Source of the DNA: Bryopsis sp. KO-2023
Lineage: Eukaryota; Chlorophyta; Ulvophyceae; Bryopsidales; Bryopsidaceae
Direction of reading: 5' to 3'
NCBI GenBank assembly: GCA_030272585.1
Contig: BSYQ01000002.1
Location: 5,208,001-5,272,000 of the forward strand
Length of the DNA stretch: 64,000 bases
Part shown: positions 56,584-64,000 of the stretch, in pieces
Layout: each line of letters opens with the position of its first letter
Position numbering within the stretch: the first letter of the stretch is position 1
The notes under the pieces: model-generated
What the model was told of the DNA's origin: nothing
Database searches by the model: none
What the model saw: only the letters and a program-made list of their open reading frames with translations
Translations under genes and position numbers: made by a program

Positions 56584-59235
56584 ATGGCTGACCGTGAACA
56601 CGCATTGGCAGTGCGCGAGCCTCAAGTTGAAGAGCCAGGGATTGAACCTGAGTTCGATGAGGAATTGCCTGACGCACCCAATGTTGTGTATCAACAAATA
56701 AACGTCCAGAACATCCACAATGTCCAGCAAGCAGCTGTCGACATAGACATGGGAGCTGATGCGGAAGCCTTAAGAGAGGATGTGGATGCGGTCCATGACC
56801 GTGTGGACGATTTAGCCCACGGGCTAAGGGGTCACCTGCAGCAAGTTGACCAGACACTGGGGCAGAGGCTAGCCCATACTGAGGCCTCTGTGTCGAACCA
56901 ACTGGCTGGCGCATCAGAGGTGATCGGGCAGGCGCTGGAAACACAGCACCAGCATGCGCAACAGGTTGAGGCCACACAGCATGCGGTGGTGTCGCAACAG
57001 GAGAAGCTGGAGTCAGTAGCGGCTCAACATAGTCGATACGAGCAGAGGCTATTACGCCAAGATATCGACCATAGAAAAGAAAGAGCCGAGATCAGAGCTT
57101 CTGTGGATGCAATAACGAGGAGAATGGATGCCGCAGACATTCTAGCGGACTCTCGTTTTGCTGACCTAAAAGAAGCAACTGAAGCATCAGCACTTCAGTT
57201 AAAACAACTCTCCGAGTTATCCCTTGTTCAAGGGCGGAGAATTGAAGGCTTATTAGGAACTGTTGCGGATTCCAACGAAAAAGTCGAACGGACTCTAGAA
57301 TTGTTTCGGGAGTCCTTGCACAAACAAGGTGCTGAGGTGAAGCGTTTGCAGAGCTCAAGAGTAGCAATTCAAAAAGATTTGATTGCCTTGGAGAAAAAGG
57401 CATCCAAGACCTGGGATCAGCAGCAAGATGCAGCTGATGTGGTTGCCTTAAGATTATCTGGCCTGGAACGAAGCATGGAGGATGTGAGTGGCGGAAGTCA
57501 GAGTGCCCAAAGTGGAAGTGATGCTCGAGCAGTATCACCAGAGCGTGAAGAATCAACTTCCCCTGAGCCTGAGGACTCAGCCTTTGGGATGCCGCTGCCG
57601 AAGAAATCAGTAAAGCAGTTGGCTGCATCATGGCCGCCACTAGACCAGAGCTTCGCGGTAGGAATGGTTGGGGCAGGAACCTCAACAATACCGGCTCCTC
57701 CAGCAGTACAGGCCGAGGAGGGTGAAATTGTTGCTGCAGAAGCACCACCATGCACTGCAGTGGACAGCGCACCAGACGCTGATTTCACATTTCCTCAGTT
57801 GATACCTCCAAGTACAAGAGCTCAGCCTGGAGTACGCATCTCAGAACCCGACTCTGCCGATGGATCACGTAGACCCACACGAACTAACCCAAGAGTTCTC
57901 TCCTCAGCAGAAGTGTTATATCAAATTGACCTTGAGCGTGCTAAGGCACAGGTCAGAGAAGAGAAAGGAAAAGAACCCATGCAGATCCCCACACGTACTG
58001 GAAGATTGGGACTTGGGTTAAGTGCATTGGGAGCAAGGGTAGAAAATAATCCCTTTGCTGCACTTGGTTCATATGAGTCTACTGGTGGACCCAGTCGAGT
58101 TCCTCGCATGCGAGGTAACTTTGGAGACCCTGGTGATGACGACCCAGATGATGATGGCGGTGATGATTACCGCGACAGACGAAACCGCCCACCTTCCCGC
58201 ATTCCAGGTGCGCCTGATGGCGGAGGAGGTGGTGGCGGCGGTGGAGATGGTGGAGGCGGTGGACCTCCCGGTGGACCTCCTGGTGGAGGTGGAGGTGGAG
58301 GTGGCGCTGGACCAGCAGGCCCAGGACTTCCTAGGCAAGGACAGTGGTTGCCTAGCACCGTCAAGTTGCAAATGCCTCGCGCATTTAACGGAAGTGGAGA
58401 ACCAAAAGCCCGTAAATGGCAAGTGCTCATGACGCGGTACTTGAGAACCTGCGGAGTGCATGAAGCACAGTGGCAATCGATTATGGCCACTAACCTTTAT
58501 GGGGCTGCCTCGGATTGGTTAACGATGCAAGAGTTGAAAATTCACCGAGGTGAAAGACCACCCTTCCGTGACTGGATGGACTTCATGGATGGCTTAGCTA
58601 CAGCTTTCGAATTCTCTAGTGATCGAGATGAAGCGTGGCGTGACCTCCATAAACTCAAGCAGACTGGAACGGTGAAACAGTTCGTCAAAGAGTTTCAGCG
58701 CTTGATCTTGAGGATTCCAGACCTTGAAGAGGATCACCAATATTTACTCTTCGTTGATGGACTCAAGAGTGAAGTTCAGAAGCTGGTCGCTGCAACGGTA
58801 CCTCGAGATGTCGAGGCTGCCATCATATCCGCCGAACGATTGGAAGCCCTTGGAGTTGGAACACAAGGCCAAGGAGGGCAAACCAATCAGAAAAAGAAAG
58901 GAGTCTGGCGTGGTGGAAAGAAAAAGAAAGGCCAGAATCAGGGTCAGCAGCAGCAGAACCCTACACCACCAGCCCAAGCACCACCACAAGCTGCCGCAGG
59001 AGTGCAACAGCAGCAGCAACAGCAACAAGGACGAGGAGGAGGACGTGGTGGTGGTGGACGTGGACGCGGTGGTGGGAACCGTGGAAGAGGACAAGCCAAT
59101 CAGGGAAGACAGAACCCCCAGGGGGGAGGGGGATATAATTGTTATCTTTGTGGAAAGAAGGGTCACCCTGTGAGGCAATGTCCTAGATTGGAGGAGGTGA
59201 AAAACCTCCCCGATGTAAAAAAAATGTTAAACTGA
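56584..59235 (+). CDS. gag: Ty3/Gypsy chromovirus Gag
   Basis: 883 codons, intact, with a good start context (ACCATGG). Residues about 55-300 are long coiled coil. About 300-540 are acidic, Ser/Pro-rich and disordered. About 543-578 are Gly-rich. About 593-760 form the retrotransposon gag (capsid-like) domain, with MPRAFNGSGEPKARKW and WLTMQEL followed by FVKEFQRLILRI. Gln and Arg-Gly-rich tracts (about 790-850) precede one CCHC zinc knuckle CYLCGKKGHPVRQC (Cys853, Cys856, His861, Cys866). It forms the particle and binds the element's RNA. At nearly 900 residues it is about twice the usual chromovirus Gag, because of the N-terminal coiled coil. It ends at a stop that the pol frame overlaps. 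Confidence 0.93.
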   Translation: MADREHALAVREPQVEEPGIEPEFDEELPDAPNVVYQQINVQNIHNVQQAAVDIDMGADAEALREDVDAVHDRVDDLAHGLRGHLQQVDQTLGQRLAHTEASVSNQLAGASEVIGQALETQHQHAQQVEATQHAVVSQQEKLESVAAQHSRYEQRLLRQDIDHRKERAEIRASVDAITRRMDAADILADSRFADLKEATEASALQLKQLSELSLVQGRRIEGLLGTVADSNEKVERTLELFRESLHKQGAEVKRLQSSRVAIQKDLIALEKKASKTWDQQQDAADVVALRLSGLERSMEDVSGGSQSAQSGSDARAVSPEREESTSPEPEDSAFGMPLPKKSVKQLAASWPPLDQSFAVGMVGAGTSTIPAPPAVQAEEGEIVAAEAPPCTAVDSAPDADFTFPQLIPPSTRAQPGVRISEPDSADGSRRPTRTNPRVLSSAEVLYQIDLERAKAQVREEKGKEPMQIPTRTGRLGLGLSALGARVENNPFAALGSYESTGGPSRVPRMRGNFGDPGDDDPDDDGGDDYRDRRNRPPSRIPGAPDGGGGGGGGGDGGGGGPPGGPPGGGGGGGGAGPAGPGLPRQGQWLPSTVKLQMPRAFNGSGEPKARKWQVLMTRYLRTCGVHEAQWQSIMATNLYGAASDWLTMQELKIHRGERPPFRDWMDFMDGLATAFEFSSDRDEAWRDLHKLKQTGTVKQFVKEFQRLILRIPDLEEDHQYLLFVDGLKSEVQKLVAATVPRDVEAAIISAERLEALGVGTQGQGGQTNQKKKGVWRGGKKKKGQNQGQQQQNPTPPAQAPPQAAAGVQQQQQQQQGRGGGRGGGGRGRGGGNRGRGQANQGRQNPQGGGGYNCYLCGKKGHPVRQCPRLEEVKNLPDVKKMLN

Positions 59236-59270
59236 CCGCCAGGCAGGAAACTGCTTCGTCTGAGCCTGGC
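59217..59270 (+). promoter_or_regulatory. Predicted -1 ribosomal frameshift signal
   Basis: A slippery heptamer A-AAA-AAA (59217-59223) lies four codons before the gag stop. After 14 nt a hairpin follows: stem GCCAGGC (59238-59244) with GCCTGGC (59264-59270), loop 19 nt. The frame reached by a -1 slip is open without a stop from here into pol. The spacer is longer than the usual 5-9 nt, so a pseudoknot or different pairing may be involved. Confidence 0.6.
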
Positions 59271-62200
59271 CGACGCAAACGTCGTAAGCGAAATAGAGTT
59301 CGTAGGCGGCGTAGGAAGCTAAGATCAAAAGTAGGTGCCTCGAAAAAGGTTTGTACTCACAGCGGAAAACCTGGGGCGCGGACTAGTACACCGCGTGAAG
59401 AGAGAACAGAGACACTCTCCACATCTACCCAATCGGCACATGACAACTGCGATTGGAAAAATGAACAGAAGGAAAGCACACCGGATGAGATGGACGCGCC
59501 TCATGCGTCATCTGCATCTCTTCCCTCTGTTAGTGAATCTGTGGGCTCATTGGAGTCGCAGAGTAGTCTACAGGAGTCCCTGCCTGCAGACGTAGACGAT
59601 AGTGGGTCAGAAACAACCCAGCGGTCTACCACAGAGCGAGTTAATGTGTCAGAAGTTCGATCAACTTCGTCAACCAAGGGTGACACATGCCCTCTGTTAA
59701 AAATTCAAGAAGTGCCTGTGAGAGGGTACGAAGTAAAAGCACGGATCAAGACCACGGACCTTTATGCATTCATTGATTGTGGAAGTACCGCAAACTATAT
59801 CAATGATAAGGTAGCGCGTGATCTCGGGTTGTCGATTACACCAAGCTCAAAGAGAGCAATGTTGGCAAACGGAGATATTAAAGAACTGGCTGGCAGCTGT
59901 AACAACCTCCGAGTAAAGATAGGAGGGCTGAAGTGTAAAATGAAAGCGGATCTGTTCCCAGACCTTGGTTATGACCTAATATTGGGCATGCCTTGGTTGC
60001 AGAAAGAAAACCCCCGCATAGACTTTCAGCAGAATGAGATTTCAGTTTGCAAAAACAGCCAAGTGTTCCATCTTCCGTTGCGTCATCCAACCCAAGAGAG
60101 TATTGAACCTGAACGAAAAGTACAGTCGATACTGCAAGAAGTGCCAGTGACTGAGTGTTCAGCTAAGAGAATGATGCGTCATCTCAAAACAGAGACAGCA
60201 TTCATGGTTGTAGTGCAAGAGTCTGAAGAGAAAGCTTTAGGCCAACATGAATTGCCTGACGCAATAGAGCGAACACAGCCATTCAACACTGAGGATGAGA
60301 TTGGCAAACTTATTCGTTCAGACACCCCTGCCGAAATAAAAAAGGTGGTAGAAACACACCGTGGTGTGTTCCCTCGTGATCTACCCCCAGGGATCCCTCC
60401 AAAGAGAAAAGGTCATGAGTTTAAGATAGACCTGGAGGATCCAACACCTATCCATCGTCCAATATACAAGCTTTCACCAGCAGAGCTGGATGAAGTGAAA
60501 GCACAAGTGGACTACCTTCTGGAACAGAAGAAAATCAAACCATCCGAGTCCCCTTGGGGCGCGCCAATCCTGTTTGTACCGAAAAAGGATGGAGGCTTAA
60601 GGATGTGTGTGGATTACAGGTGGATCAATAAGGTGACGGTGAAAAACCGATATCCTTTACCCCTGCCAGAAGAATTGATGGATAGAGTGTTCAAAGCCAA
60701 AGTGTTCTCGAAGTTAGATCTGCGATCAGGCTACTGGCAATTTCCAGTAAGGCCATCTGATACAGATAAAACAGCGTTCCGCACGAGATACGGTCACTTT
60801 GAGTTTTTGGTAGCGCCTTTTGGGCTAACCAATTGCCCAGCGCAATTCCAAACTCTAGTGCAAGACCTACTCACAGAGTTTTTAGATGATTTTGTTGTTG
60901 TCTTTATCGATGACATACTCATCTTCTCTGAAAACATGGAACAGCATGCCGAACACTTAGAGAAAGTCCTGTCGCGACTAGCAGAATATCAGCTTTTTGC
61001 TAAGGTAAGTAAAAGTGAGCTGGCTGTCGCAACAGTAGACTATCTTGGCTACCGCATTAGCGGAAGTGGGTTAGAACCACAGGAACAAAAAGTGAAGGCA
61101 GTGAAGGAGTGGAAGGAACTACAGAGTGTTAGCGATGTACGTAGTTTCCTTGGAATGGTTTCATACTACAGGAAATTCATTCCCCAGTTTGCACATGTTG
61201 CTGGACCACTCCATGACTTAGTGAAAAAAGACCATCCCTGGAGATGGGGACAGGTGGAGCGTGGCGCATTCAATGAACTGAAAAAGCGTCTAAGTCAAGC
61301 TCCCGTCCTTATTTTTCCAGATGCGTCCCTGCCTTACACTGTGATCACTGATGCGTCAAATGAGGCCATCGGTGCCGTGTTAACACAGGATCACGGAGAG
61401 GGGCTACAGCCAATAGCTTACCTCTCACGTAGATTCAAGCCTGCCGAGCTTAACTATGCACCATACGACAAAGAGTTGTGTGCAATATGTTATGCGATGG
61501 TGCAGTGGAGACATTATCTAGAAGGTTGTGCGGGTGGAGTAACAGTGTTCACTGACCACCAACCTCTGACGCATATTCTGTCGCAGAGGAACCTTTCTAG
61601 AACCCAAGCAAGATGGCTTGAGGCGGGGTACCTGACTTCGATCAACCCCAAGATCTCCTATATCAAAGGCAAGGCTAATGTGTTAGCAGATGCTCTCTCC
61701 CGCAGTGTTCCTAAGCCCGTGGAAACTGCGATGAACATTTCCACTTGGCAAGTGCATCAAGCAAGCCAAGACGAGTGGAAACAAGCCCTCCAAGCTGATA
61801 ACTCCTTGGTGAAGATATTGCGGAAGCTTGAGAGTGGCGAGGAAGTTGAGGGATATTTCCTCAGAGAGGGAATACTCTGGACGGTCCCAAAAAGAGGATT
61901 AGTCGAGAAAGTAGTGGTTCCTAAAGGCCAGCGCAATAAGATCATGAAGGAGTGCCATGAGACACCTTCAGCAGGCCATACAGGACCAGCGCGAACAGGA
62001 GAAATCCTGGCGCGGCGATATTGGTGGAAGGGGTGGATGAATGAGTTGAAGGCATTTGTGCGCGAATGCCCTGCGTGCCAACAAATAAAGGCTGACACAC
62101 AGAAGCCTATGGGCTTACTTCAACCCCTGCCAATACCTGAGCGGAAGTGGGAGCAAATTACCACTGACTTGATGACAGATCTACCAGCATCCAATGGGTT

Positions 62201-63230
62201 TACTGCTGTAGCTGTCTTTGTCGATAGACTTACCAAGTTTGTGCATTTCGCCCCATGTACTAAAGAGATTACCGCTGCAGGATACGCCCAACTTTTTATC
62301 GAACATGTTTACCGCAACCATGGCCTACCTAAAGTGATTGTGTCTGATAGAGACCCTCGCTTTACCAGCAAGTTCTGGCAGACGCTTTTTAAAGCTCTGG
62401 GTACAGAGATTCGTATGAGTACAGCTTACCACCCTCAAACGGATGGGCAGAGTGAGGTTACCATACGTACTCTGGAAAATTTCTTACGGCCATATGCTGA
62501 GAGGTATCCCCATAAGTGGGTTGAGTATTTACCTACAGCAGAGTTTGCAGCAAACAATGCAGTGAATGCGAGTACAGGGTTCGCACCTGCATACTTGATG
62601 TATGGGTACCATCCAGAAACACCAAACATTGGTGGGACGGCAACGCAATTTCAAGTGGAAGCAGTTAAGACAATGGTAGCACGGATGGCACAGGACTTAG
62701 ATACCGCAAAAGCATATTACTCTAGAGCACAACACAGAATGTGTGTGAGTGCAAACAAGAAGAGAAAAGATATTGCTTTTGAGAAAGGGGATAAAGTCCT
62801 GATAAAAAGCCGTTTTATTCCGTTGGCTGCTTTGAACAAAGTGAGTCCCAAACTGCGCCGTCGATTTGTGGGTCCCTTTGAAATTGTGGAGAAAATATCA
62901 AAGGTGGCTTACAGAGTGCAACTTCCGGAAACATGGCTCATACACCCAGTGTTTCATGTTTCTAAGTTCAAGCGTTATCACGCCTCGAGTGATAACAGCA
63001 GGCAGATACAACCTCCAGAAGGAGAGTTGATTGGTAGCGAAGTAGAATATGAGGTCGAAAATATCCTAAGGGCTCGAGGTAAACGCAATCGTGAATACCT
63101 AGTGCTGTGGAAAGGATACGATCTACTTGACGCTACTTGGGAACCTGAAGCTAATCTGGTTAACGCACCAGATATACTTCGCGCATTTAAAGAGAAAGAA
63201 AGAAAAGAGTTGCAGAAAGGAAGAGAATAG
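59223..63230 (+). CDS. pol: Ty3/Gypsy chromovirus Pol (PR-RT-RH-IN-chromodomain)
   Basis: Open from the frameshift site; the first ATG is at 59490 (numbering below from it, 1246 residues). The pre-ATG part has a basic cluster GRRKRRKRN...RRRRKLRSK. Protease: IDCGSTANYI, Asp96, with Cys in place of Ser/Thr. RT: FVPKKDGGLRMCVDYR (362-377), KLDLRSGYWQ, FIDDILIFS (472-480). RNase H: TDASNEAIGAV (620-630), YDKEL, FTDHQPL, ADALSR. Integrase: zinc finger His823/His830/Cys860/Cys863; catalytic Asp893, Asp953, Glu989 (D-D-35-E), HPQTDGQSE. GPF module RFVGPFEIV at about 1126. Chromodomain about 1184-1240 with YLVLWKGY and ATWEPE, which in this clade guides insertion to chromatin. All catalytic residues are present. 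Confidence 0.95.
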   Translation, partial: NVKLTARQETASSEPGRRKRRKRNRVRRRRRKLRSKVGASKKVCTHSGKPGARTSTPREERTETLSTSTQSAHDNCDWKNEQKESTPDEMDAPHASSASLPSVSESVGSLESQSSLQESLPADVDDSGSETTQRSTTERVNVSEVRSTSSTKGDTCPLLKIQEVPVRGYEVKARIKTTDLYAFIDCGSTANYINDKVARDLGLSITPSSKRAMLANGDIKELAGSCNNLRVKIGGLKCKMKADLFPDLGYDLILGMPWLQKENPRIDFQQNEISVCKNSQVFHLPLRHPTQESIEPERKVQSILQEVPVTECSAKRMMRHLKTETAFMVVVQESEEKALGQHELPDAIERTQPFNTEDEIGKLIRSDTPAEIKKVVETHRGVFPRDLPPGIPPKRKGHEFKIDLEDPTPIHRPIYKLSPAELDEVKAQVDYLLEQKKIKPSESPWGAPILFVPKKDGGLRMCVDYRWINKVTVKNRYPLPLPEELMDRVFKAKVFSKLDLRSGYWQFPVRPSDTDKTAFRTRYGHFEFLVAPFGLTNCPAQFQTLVQDLLTEFLDDFVVVFIDDILIFSENMEQHAEHLEKVLSRLAEYQLFAKVSKSELAVATVDYLGYRISGSGLEPQEQKVKAVKEWKELQSVSDVRSFLGMVSYYRKFIPQFAHVAGPLHDLVKKDHPWRWGQVERGAFNELKKRLSQAPVLIFPDASLPYTVITDASNEAIGAVLTQDHGEGLQPIAYLSRRFKPAELNYAPYDKELCAICYAMVQWRHYLEGCAGGVTVFTDHQPLTHILSQRNLSRTQARWLEAGYLTSINPKISYIKGKANVLADALSRSVPKPVETAMNISTWQVHQASQDEWKQALQADNSLVKILRKLESGEEVEGYFLREGILWTVPKRGLVEKVVVPKGQRNKIMKECHETPSAGHTGPARTGEILARRYWWKGWMNELKAFVRECPACQQIKADTQKPMGLLQPLPIPERKWEQITTDLMTDLPASNGFTAVAVFVDRLTKFVHFAPCTKEITAAGYAQLFIEHVYRNHGLPKVIVSDRDPRFTSKFWQTLFKALGTEIRMSTAYHPQTDGQSEVTIRTLENFLRPYAERYPHKWVEYLPTAEFAANNAVNASTGFAPAYLMYGYHPETPNIGGTATQFQVEAVKTMVARMAQDLDTAKAYYSRAQHRMCVSANKKRKDIAFEKGDKVLIKSRFIPLAALNKVSPKLRRRFVGPFEIVEKISKVAYRVQLPETWLIHPVFHVSKFKRYHASSDNSRQIQPPEGELIGSEVEYEVENILRARGKRNREYLVLWKGYDLLDATWEPEANLVNAPDILRAFKEKERKELQKGRE

Positions 63231-63238
63231 GGAAACAG
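63205..63238 (+). promoter_or_regulatory. Polypurine-tract candidate
   Basis: A purine-rich run (AAAGGAAGAGAATAGGGAAA) overlaps the pol stop codon and is followed by CAGAG and TGTTTG. This is where the plus-strand primer and the 3' LTR start would be expected. Confidence 0.45.
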
Positions 63239-63680
63239 AGTGTTTGATGGCTAAGGTGGAACTCCTTATAGCAAGGGGACGCGAAAAAGGATACCTTAGA
63301 AAAACTCTGTCGACTTCCAAACCAACTCTTTATCTTTAATGCGTTAGGTGCCTAAGTTATTTGGCTGGCGCAGTAAGTGTAGCTTCAGTAGTACTTTAGA
63401 AACCGGGCAAACGATGTCACATTCGAGATAGTGTGGTTGTTCCGAGAAAACCCCTATCAAGTGACGTGTTGAGGTGGTCTTGACGAGACTCCAACCGAGC
63501 AAAACGTTGGTGTCTCACCCCAATAACCCAACGAGGAAAGTGTACGAGTCACCCAGCCTTATAAGCGCAGCCCTCGAACCATTTTGCCCTAGTGTTTGTG
63601 TGAACGGAGCGAGCTCCTGAGTGAAAAAGAGTCTAAAGACGCACAAACCGTTGTTTATATCTTTCTTTCCGACAAACATA
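63239..63680 (+). other. Junction region, LTR/leader-like, unmatched
   Basis: No similarity to the region before the primer-binding site at 56441 is seen. CCTTATAAGCGC near 63560 could be a TATA box for the reading frame that follows. It may be a partial LTR plus leader of another element. Confidence 0.35.
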
Positions 63681-64000
63681 ATGGCTGCCGACACACCCGC
63701 CGCAATTATTGCGAGATTGGAAGCGGAGGTAGCTAAAAAAGAAGAGGAGCTGCAGCACTTTACGTCGACCGCAGAGGAGGTGCTGCAGAACAATGAGGCC
63801 TTAACCCGGCAGCTCTCAGAGTTGAGTGACCGGACGAAAGCAGCTGAGGCTGCGAAGGAGGCAGCGGAGAAAGCCAAGGAAAAGGCGGAGGCGGAAAAGA
63901 AAGAAGCGGAGGACAAGACTAAGGTCTTGGAGGAAAAATTGGAAGCCATGAAGCTGAAGAAGCAGCGGTTCCAATCTCACATGATGGCTAACCATCGTGA
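63681..64000 (+). CDS. Gag-like N-terminus of a second retroelement, runs off window
   Basis: From ATGGCTGCCGAC an open frame continues to the window end (at least 106 codons). It is almost pure coiled coil (IARLEAEVAKKEEELQHF, then Ala/Glu/Lys heptads to KVLEEKLEAMKLKKQRF). The style matches retroelement gag N-termini here (56584 and the scraps at 6.6 and 7.9 kb). No diagnostic gag domain is inside the window, so a cellular coiled-coil protein is possible. Confidence 0.55.
   Translation, partial: MAADTPAAIIARLEAEVAKKEEELQHFTSTAEEVLQNNEALTRQLSELSDRTKAAEAAKEAAEKAKEKAEAEKKEAEDKTKVLEEKLEAMKLKKQRFQSHMMANHR

Noticed and set aside
56137..56977. Minus-strand frames of 170-197 codons over the chromovirus leader and gag start
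   Set aside because: They are shadows of the leader and gag coding sequence on the opposite strand.
59878..62629. Minus-strand frames inside pol
   Set aside because: They overlap an intact, motif-complete polyprotein and have no features of their own.

Overview
The window is eukaryotic nuclear DNA. The evidence is GT-AG introns, F-box/WD40 genes, a Ty3/Gypsy retrotransposon with a chromodomain, hAT-type elements with 8-bp target duplications, and a KDZ-type (Kyakuja-Dileera-Zisupton) transposase relic. A thioredoxin-like protein with atypical (ACHT-like) features weakly suggests a photosynthetic protist or alga. I cannot name the organism.

Layout. From 1 to about 22.7 kb the sequence is AT-rich and made of old, broken transposable elements. 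It holds one arm of a long diverged inverted repeat (3.8-6.0 kb; partner at 44.6-47.1 kb), gag and protease scraps (6.0-8.3 kb), a 1378-bp foldback element with hAT hallmarks (11.4-12.8 kb), a duplicated gag-like segment (16.5 and 20.4 kb), a gutted Ty3/Gypsy copy (17.7-19.3 kb) and a small palindromic MITE (22.3 kb). From about 22.7 to 39.7 kb the texture changes to a gene island full of poly-A/T and poly-G runs. It carries two F-box/WD40 genes pointing away from each other (28.3-29.4 kb minus, 31.6-32.6 kb plus), a spliced gene of unknown function with a pseudogene copy, a thioredoxin-like exon (35.7-36.3 kb minus), a duplicated tRNA-like 123-nt unit (25.4 and 33.6 kb) and several short tandem repeats. 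From 39.7 to 55.8 kb decayed repeats return, including the KDZ transposase relic (49.1-51.4 kb), which is interrupted by a 375-bp hAT-type MITE.

The right end (56.4-63.2 kb) is a nearly intact chromovirus. A primer-binding site is followed by an 883-aa gag (coiled coil, Gly-rich linker, gag domain, CCHC knuckle), a predicted -1 frameshift site, and pol in the order protease, RT, RNase H, integrase, chromodomain. No matching pair of LTRs is visible, and a second gag-like reading frame begins at 63,681 and runs off the window.

No cellular operon or pathway is present. The functional gene set is small (two F-box/WD40 proteins, one thioredoxin-like protein, one or two unknown spliced genes), and almost everything else is mobile DNA at different stages of decay. 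The points most worth follow-up are the conserved 123-nt tRNA-like unit, the foldback hAT with CCGTT-rich ends, the MITE whose removal restores the KDZ frame, and the gag-pol frameshift signal.
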